Source of the DNA: Arachidicoccus sp050436765
GTDB taxonomy: Bacteria > Bacteroidota > Bacteroidia > Chitinophagales > Chitinophagaceae
Assembly: GCF_050436765.1 (NCBI RefSeq)
Contig: NZ_JBNQGD010000011.1
Location: 1-10,095 of the forward strand
Direction of reading: 5' to 3'
Length of the DNA stretch: 10,095 nt
Positions 5,888 to 10,095 of this stretch are shown here, piece by piece. Numbering within the stretch: the first letter of the stretch is position 1; each line of letters opens with the position of its first letter. Below the pieces are notes generated by a model that saw nothing but the letters and a program-made list of their open reading frames with translations, was not told the DNA's origin and searched no databases. Made by a program: the position numbers and the translations under genes.

Positions 5888-6646
5888 TTATTTCATTTTA
5901 AAGGTGAGTTTCGCAAAATCTTCTACCGAAAGTTGTTCGGCTCTTTTAGTAAATATTTCGTCCTGCAAAAAAGATTCTTCAAACAAACTTTTCACTGCAT
6001 TACGCAACATTTTTCTGCGCTGATTAAAAGCTGTTTTTATCAAAACAAAAAATTTTCTCTCGCTACACATGGCAGGAGTATTTTCTTTCTTAATTAACTG
6101 AATGACGCCACTCATAACCTTTGGCGGAGGGTTGAAGTTTTCGGGAGATACATCAAAAAGATATTCCACTTCATAATAGGCTTGTACCAACACGCTTAAT
6201 ATGCCATAAACTTTACTACCGCTTTTAGCCGCAATGCGCTGCGCGACTTCTTTCTGAAACATACCGATAGCCAGGGGTACATTTTGCTTCCATTCTAAAA
6301 TTTTAAATAAAATTTGAGAAGATATATTATAGGGGAAATTGCCAATGACAACAAAATCATTTTCAAAAGGGACTTCCATCTCTAAGACACTCTGATGAAT
6401 AATTTTTCCTTTGATGTCGGGATAATTCTTCTCTAAGAATAGAACTTTTTCGTCATCAAGTTCAACGGCCTTAAAATCAATATTTTTTATACGCAATAAA
6501 TACTTGGTCAGTGCGCCCGCACCGGGTCCAACTTCAATTAGTTGATGGAATGGGTGGTTCAATAAAGAGTCTGTTATCCTTTTACAAATATTCTCATCCT
6601 TTAAAAAATGCTGCCCTAGTGATTTCTTTAGCGTGTATTCTTGCAT
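5888..6646 (-). CDS. ksgA: 16S rRNA (A1518/A1519-N6)-dimethyltransferase KsgA
   Basis: A 252-residue SAM-dependent RNA methyltransferase, the usual length for KsgA/Dim1. The enzyme dimethylates two adjacent adenines in the 3'-terminal helix of 16S rRNA during 30S assembly. It opens with the family signature KKSLGQHFLKDENI (7-20). Motif I is IEVGPGAGALT (37-47), and the acidic residue after strand 2 is E63 in VELDD. Motif IV is IGNFPYNISSQI (101-112), with the catalytic NFPY tetrad in place of the commoner NLPY. The C-terminal domain has NFNPPPKVMSGVI and FNQRRKMLRNAVK. ATG 6644-6646 is preferred; an in-frame TTG three codons upstream lies inside the -7 promoter element. Loss of this gene gives kasugamycin resistance in other bacteria. 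Confidence 0.96.
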   Translation of the reverse strand: MQEYTLKKSLGQHFLKDENICKRITDSLLNHPFHQLIEVGPGAGALTKYLLRIKNIDFKAVELDDEKVLFLEKNYPDIKGKIIHQSVLEMEVPFENDFVVIGNFPYNISSQILFKILEWKQNVPLAIGMFQKEVAQRIAAKSGSKVYGILSVLVQAYYEVEYLFDVSPENFNPPPKVMSGVIQLIKKENTPAMCSERKFFVLIKTAFNQRRKMLRNAVKSLFEESFLQDEIFTKRAEQLSVEDFAKLTFKMK

Positions 6647-6652
6647 AGGTTG

Positions 6653-6660
6653 CAAAGGTA
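6653..6660 (-). promoter_or_regulatory. -7 element of the ksgA promoter
   Basis: TACCTTTG matches TAnnTTTG and ends 6 bp before the ksgA ATG at 6646, so the transcript would have almost no leader. The -33 position falls inside the glnA terminator hairpin and is a weak match. Confidence 0.45.
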
Positions 6661-6665
6661 ACAGA

Positions 6666-6692
6666 AAAGCCGGCTAATAAATAACCGGCTTT
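6666..6692 (-). terminator. Terminator of glnA
   Basis: Arms AAAGCCGGTTA and TAGCCGGCTTT pair over 11 bp on the minus-strand transcript, with one T-G wobble that would be a C-A mismatch on the other strand. A 5-base loop and a short T-rich tail (TTTT) follow. It sits 24 bp after the glnA stop. Confidence 0.65.
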
Positions 6693-6715
6693 CATTGAAA
6701 AATAGAATTTGAAAA

Positions 6716-8908
6716 TTAGCGCAACAAAAGCATTTCACGATACTTGGGTAAAGTCCATGATTCATTGTCTACCAATTGCTCTAATTTATCGACGTGATAA
6801 CGTATTTCGTCAAAATAGTGAGCTTTTACCTGACTATCATATGCAATAGCTCGTGTACGCGTATTTTCGATATTGTTAGCCACCTTGCGTGCTTCGACCA
6901 TTTCGTGTACCTTGTTATAAATAACCTGAACATGTTCAGAAACCTTCTTCAGCAAATCAAGTTGCGCTGTATAAGTTGCTTCCGGCAATCCAAGTTCTTT
7001 TAAGCTAGTTACATTTGCCGCCAATTTGTTTTGATAATTGATAGCAACAGGCAATATATGATTGATGGCCAAGTCACCCATAATGCGACCTTCGATTTGT
7101 ACTTTTTTCAAGTAGTTTTCCAGCTCTATTTCATGGCGGGCTTCTAACTCACGGTGAGAATATACCTTGAAGTCGTCAAATAATTTCTTAGCCTTGTCTG
7201 TACTTAAAGCATCCAATGCAAGAGGTGTAGTTTTTACATTAGGCAAACCACGTTTTTCTGCCTCTTTTTCCCATTCAAAACTATAGCCATCACCCTCAAA
7301 TAATACCGATTTGCTTTCAACGATATATTTTTGAATAGTTTGCATTACTGCAATTTCTTTTTTGCTTCCTTTAGCTATTAATTCGTCAACTTCTACTTTA
7401 AATTTCGTCAAAGAATCTGCAACAATGGTATTTAAAGTAATCATTGCATTCGCACAGTTAGCAGAAGAGCCCACTGCGCGGAATTCAAATTTATTTCCTG
7501 TGAATGCAAAAGGAGATGTTCTGTTTCTGTCCGTATTATCCAACAATAATTCAGGAATAGATTTATGTAAATCTAATTTCAAAATTGCCTCATCTTGTTC
7601 ATCAAATTTATCACCAACGCGTTTTTCAATATCTCCCAACACTTTGGTTAAGTATTCTCCAATAAATACAGAGATAATTGCAGGCGGAGCTTCATTGGCA
7701 CCTAAGCGATGGTCGTTACTTGCGGAAGCGATAGACGCACGTAAAATATCCGCATGATCGTGAACTGCTTTAATAATATTTACAAAGAAAGTAAGAAATA
7801 ATAAATTGGTTTTTGGCGTTTTGCCGGGAGCCAATAAATTAACACCCGTATCAGTAGCCAAGCTCCAGTTGTTGTGTTTACCACTTCCATTGATGCCGGC
7901 GAATGGTTTTTCATGAAGTAGTACTTTCAGTCTATGACGTTTCGCAACACGTGACATCACATCCATCAACAAAATATTGTGATCGACAGCGATATTTACT
8001 TCTTCAAATATAGGAGCTGCCTCAAATTGTGAAGGAGCAACTTCATTGTGGCGTGTACGTAAAGGAATACCTAATTTGTAAGATTCGTTTTCATAATCAC
8101 GCATGAAAGCATAAACTCTTTCTGGAATTGCACCAAAATAATGGTCATCCAATTGTTGTCCTTTTGCAGGAGCTGCGCCAAATACCGTGCGACCAGATTG
8201 TACTATATCGGGTCTTGCATTGGCAAGCGCTTCATCTATAACAAAATATTCCTGTTCCCAACCTAGAGTAGGAGTTACTTTGGTAATATTCTTATCGAAT
8301 AAATTAGCCACCTCTACCGCTGCTTTTCCAAGCGCCTCCAGCGCTTTGATCAAGGGTGCCTTATAATCCAAAGACTCTCCGGTATAAGAAACAAAAACAG
8401 TAGGAATACATAAAGTTTTACCCGCGTCTGCTTCAAAAATAAAAGCAGGGGACGACGGATCCCAGGCAGTATAACCTCTAGCTTCGAATGTAGCGCGAAT
8501 ACCCCCATTAGGGAAAGAAGAAGCGTCTGGTTCTTGTTGAATTAAAGTAGCACCATCAAATTCCTCAATAGCAGTACCGTCGCCTTTTAAAGTAAAAAAG
8601 GAATCATGTTTTTCGGCAGTGGTACCGGTTAATGGCTGAAACCAGTGTGTATAGTGTGTAACACCTTTGCTTTCTGCCCAAGCGCGCAACCCAATCGCTA
8701 TTTGATTGGCTAGATTTCTCTCAATTTTCTTTCCGGTCTTCGTACTGGATAAAAGGCTTTTGTATGCCTCATCACTTAGAAAAGAACGAGCCTTATCCAA
8801 GGTAAAGACGTTTTCTCCGAAGATGGCGCTTATCTTATTAGCACCATTCGCCGTTTTAGTATGAGAATCATCTGTAAGTGCTTTAATCGCATCAAATCTT
8901 AATGACAT
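6716..8908 (-). CDS. glnA: Glutamine synthetase type III
   Basis: The 730 residues fit the long type III glutamine synthetase (GSIII, GlnN), typical of Bacteroidota and cyanobacteria, rather than the ~470-residue type I enzyme. It condenses ammonia with glutamate using ATP and acts as a cytoplasmic dodecamer. GSIII signatures appear in order: GWEQEYF (about 216-222), HNEVAPSQFEAAPIFE (287-302), KPFAGINGSGKHNNWS (334-349), NDHRLGANEAPPAI (398-411) and NRTSPFAFTGNKFEFR. The last contains the metal- and substrate-binding region near the active site. The start ATG 8906-8908 (MSLRFDAIKAL) agrees with the family. It has its own promoter-like element and terminator, so it is a single-gene unit. The histidine kinase upstream is on the same strand, but nothing in the sequence ties it to nitrogen control. 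Confidence 0.97.
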   Translation of the reverse strand: MSLRFDAIKALTDDSHTKTANGANKISAIFGENVFTLDKARSFLSDEAYKSLLSSTKTGKKIERNLANQIAIGLRAWAESKGVTHYTHWFQPLTGTTAEKHDSFFTLKGDGTAIEEFDGATLIQQEPDASSFPNGGIRATFEARGYTAWDPSSPAFIFEADAGKTLCIPTVFVSYTGESLDYKAPLIKALEALGKAAVEVANLFDKNITKVTPTLGWEQEYFVIDEALANARPDIVQSGRTVFGAAPAKGQQLDDHYFGAIPERVYAFMRDYENESYKLGIPLRTRHNEVAPSQFEAAPIFEEVNIAVDHNILLMDVMSRVAKRHRLKVLLHEKPFAGINGSGKHNNWSLATDTGVNLLAPGKTPKTNLLFLTFFVNIIKAVHDHADILRASIASASNDHRLGANEAPPAIISVFIGEYLTKVLGDIEKRVGDKFDEQDEAILKLDLHKSIPELLLDNTDRNRTSPFAFTGNKFEFRAVGSSANCANAMITLNTIVADSLTKFKVEVDELIAKGSKKEIAVMQTIQKYIVESKSVLFEGDGYSFEWEKEAEKRGLPNVKTTPLALDALSTDKAKKLFDDFKVYSHRELEARHEIELENYLKKVQIEGRIMGDLAINHILPVAINYQNKLAANVTSLKELGLPEATYTAQLDLLKKVSEHVQVIYNKVHEMVEARKVANNIENTRTRAIAYDSQVKAHYFDEIRYHVDKLEQLVDNESWTLPKYREMLLLR

Positions 8909-8950
8909 AGTTTTTATTTCGTTATTAAATTATAATAATTAATTATGTTG

Positions 8951-8958
8951 CAAAATTA
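8951..8958 (-). promoter_or_regulatory. -7 element of the glnA promoter
   Basis: TAATTTTG matches TAnnTTTG exactly, about 43 bp upstream of the glnA ATG. The surrounding 121-bp gap to the kinase gene is extremely AT-rich and shows no convincing GC hairpin. No strong -33 element is seen. Confidence 0.5.
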
Positions 8959-9029
8959 AAAATAAAATCACGAATGAATGAATTTTTAAGAAAAAATATT
9001 TATATTTATTTTAAATTAATATAATTAGT

Positions 9030-10095
9030 CTATGCTAAAGGCAAATCCACAACAAACACTGAACCTTTACCATAACTGCTGTCCACCTTTATTTTACCTT
9101 TGTGGGCGTCCACAATATCCTTGACATAAGTCATCCCTAAGCCGAATCCTTTTACATTATGGAGATTGCCGGTGTGTGCACGGTAAAATCGTTCAAAAAT
9201 TCTCTTCACAGACTCTTTCGACATACCTATTCCATTATCCTGGACCTGAATAATTAAATGTTTGGCAGAATTAGTTGTCGTAATTACGATACGTGGAGGC
9301 ACATCCGGTTTAGAATATTTCACCGCATTATCTATAAGGTTGTTGAGTAAATTGGTAATGTGTACTTCATCGCCTTCTATCAAATCGTTGCTTGCATTCA
9401 AATGCAAAACAACTTCACCACCCTTATCAAAAAGCTGGAGGGAGAAATTAGCAACTAAATGGTCAATAATATGATGAATATGCAATTTAGATTTATTCAG
9501 ATTAAACTCTTGTTTTTCCATGAAGGCTGCCTGCAGAATGGTTTCTACATGCTTATTCATTCTACGGTTTTCTTCTTTTATAATATTACTAAAGTAAGCT
9601 GATTTTTCCTTGTTGCCTTGCACTTTTTGATTATGTAATGCATCAACAGCTAAGGAGATGGTCGCTAAGGGAGTCTTGAACTCATGCGTCATATTGTTAA
9701 TAAAGTCGCTTTTAATTTTGCTCAATTTTCGCTGAAGCAACATGGTGCGTACTGTGAGATAAAATGCTGAAATGGTAATAAGCGTCAATACAGCGGATCC
9801 AACTAAAATCCAGGTAAGCGACCGCCAGGCCTGACCACTAAGATTTGGAACAAACACCGTCAAAAATTCCTGCGCGCTTAAATTTCCATCATCTGTTTGC
9901 GGTGAAATTCCAAAACTACGAACACAAGTATTTGAATTCATCAAAGAATCCGTGGCTAATTGCTGGGCAATCGCTGCAAAATTTGGTGTAAGCAATTCCG
10001 GCATAGCATCGGGGCCGAGACCATAGGTGATAGCATATTCTATTTGATATTTCTGCGCTTCATGATTGGCCAACGCTTTGTAAATAATATTATTT
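9030..10095 (-). CDS. Membrane sensor histidine kinase (5' end beyond right edge)
   Basis: About 354 codons are visible, open to the window edge, so the N-terminus with a first membrane helix is missing. The visible extracytoplasmic tail is followed by one transmembrane helix, SLTWILVGSAVLTLITISAF. The HisKA domain then has the phosphoacceptor His in NNMTHEFKTPLATIS (window residues near 137). The ATPase domain has the N box NLLNNLIDNAVKYS, the G1 box VQDNGIGM, the F box FERFYR and the G2 box GFGLGM. The layout resembles Bacteroidota two-component kinases such as RprX, but that name is not certain. It would phosphorylate a response regulator, probably encoded just outside the window. Signal unknown. 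The stop is TAG at 9030-9032; no clear terminator follows. Confidence 0.9.
   Translation of the reverse strand, partial: NNIIYKALANHEAQKYQIEYAITYGLGPDAMPELLTPNFAAIAQQLATDSLMNSNTCVRSFGISPQTDDGNLSAQEFLTVFVPNLSGQAWRSLTWILVGSAVLTLITISAFYLTVRTMLLQRKLSKIKSDFINNMTHEFKTPLATISLAVDALHNQKVQGNKEKSAYFSNIIKEENRRMNKHVETILQAAFMEKQEFNLNKSKLHIHHIIDHLVANFSLQLFDKGGEVVLHLNASNDLIEGDEVHITNLLNNLIDNAVKYSKPDVPPRIVITTTNSAKHLIIQVQDNGIGMSKESVKRIFERFYRAHTGNLHNVKGFGLGMTYVKDIVDAHKGKIKVDSSYGKGSVFVVDLPLA

Noticed and set aside
7362..7757. A 131-codon plus-strand open frame within glnA
   Set aside because: It lies entirely opposite the strongly conserved type III glutamine synthetase.
8909..9029. Riboswitch or small RNA upstream of glnA
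   Set aside because: The gap is only 121 bp and almost purely A/T, with no GC-containing stems or conserved motif that would support a structured leader.

Overview
The window looks like Bacteroidota, most likely a Chitinophagaceae-type genome (inference). It is AT-rich and genes lack clear Shine-Dalgarno sequences. Several upstream regions carry the Bacteroidota -7 element TAnnTTTG. It encodes a type III glutamine synthetase, a DUF6934-like protein, Bacteroidota-style RHS text and an Arm-type integrase N-terminus. No species can be named from the sequence alone.

The window has two halves. The right half (about 4158-10095, all minus strand) is intact housekeeping sequence. In transcription order it holds the 3' part of a sensor histidine kinase that enters from the right edge, type III glutamine synthetase, ksgA (16S rRNA dimethyltransferase) with a D-2-hydroxyacid dehydrogenase 5 bp behind it, greA, and tRNA-Pro(GGG). 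Terminator hairpins lie after glnA, the dehydrogenase, greA and the tRNA. Promoter-like TAnnTTTG elements precede glnA, ksgA and the tRNA.

The left half (1 to about 4060) is a graveyard of mobile and accessory DNA. It begins with a MarR-family regulator that runs off the left edge, transcribed leftward from a good promoter. Next come an RHS/YD-repeat scrap, an unrecognised C-terminal tail, and the first ~35 codons of a secreted protein that ends at an insertion sequence. The IS (about 1095-2958) is ISL3-like, has 45-bp inverted repeats with one mismatch, and its transposase carries two frameshifts. On its far side a DUF6934-like gene, pointing toward the IS, is cut after about 58 codons. Upstream of that is a chimera: the Arm-binding N-terminus of a tyrosine recombinase fused to the C-terminal part of an XRE-type regulator, itself frameshifted. 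Between this chimera and tRNA-Pro lie short direct and inverted repeats that could be old integrase arm sites.

The reading that fits best is a decayed integrative element beside tRNA-Pro, further scrambled by IS-mediated recombination. Two different 5' gene stubs face the IS from both sides and no target duplication is visible. I found no clearly intact new system. The most interesting leads are the HTH + DUF6934 gene pair, the broken RHS tail plus secreted-protein pair, and the architecture of the IS ends.
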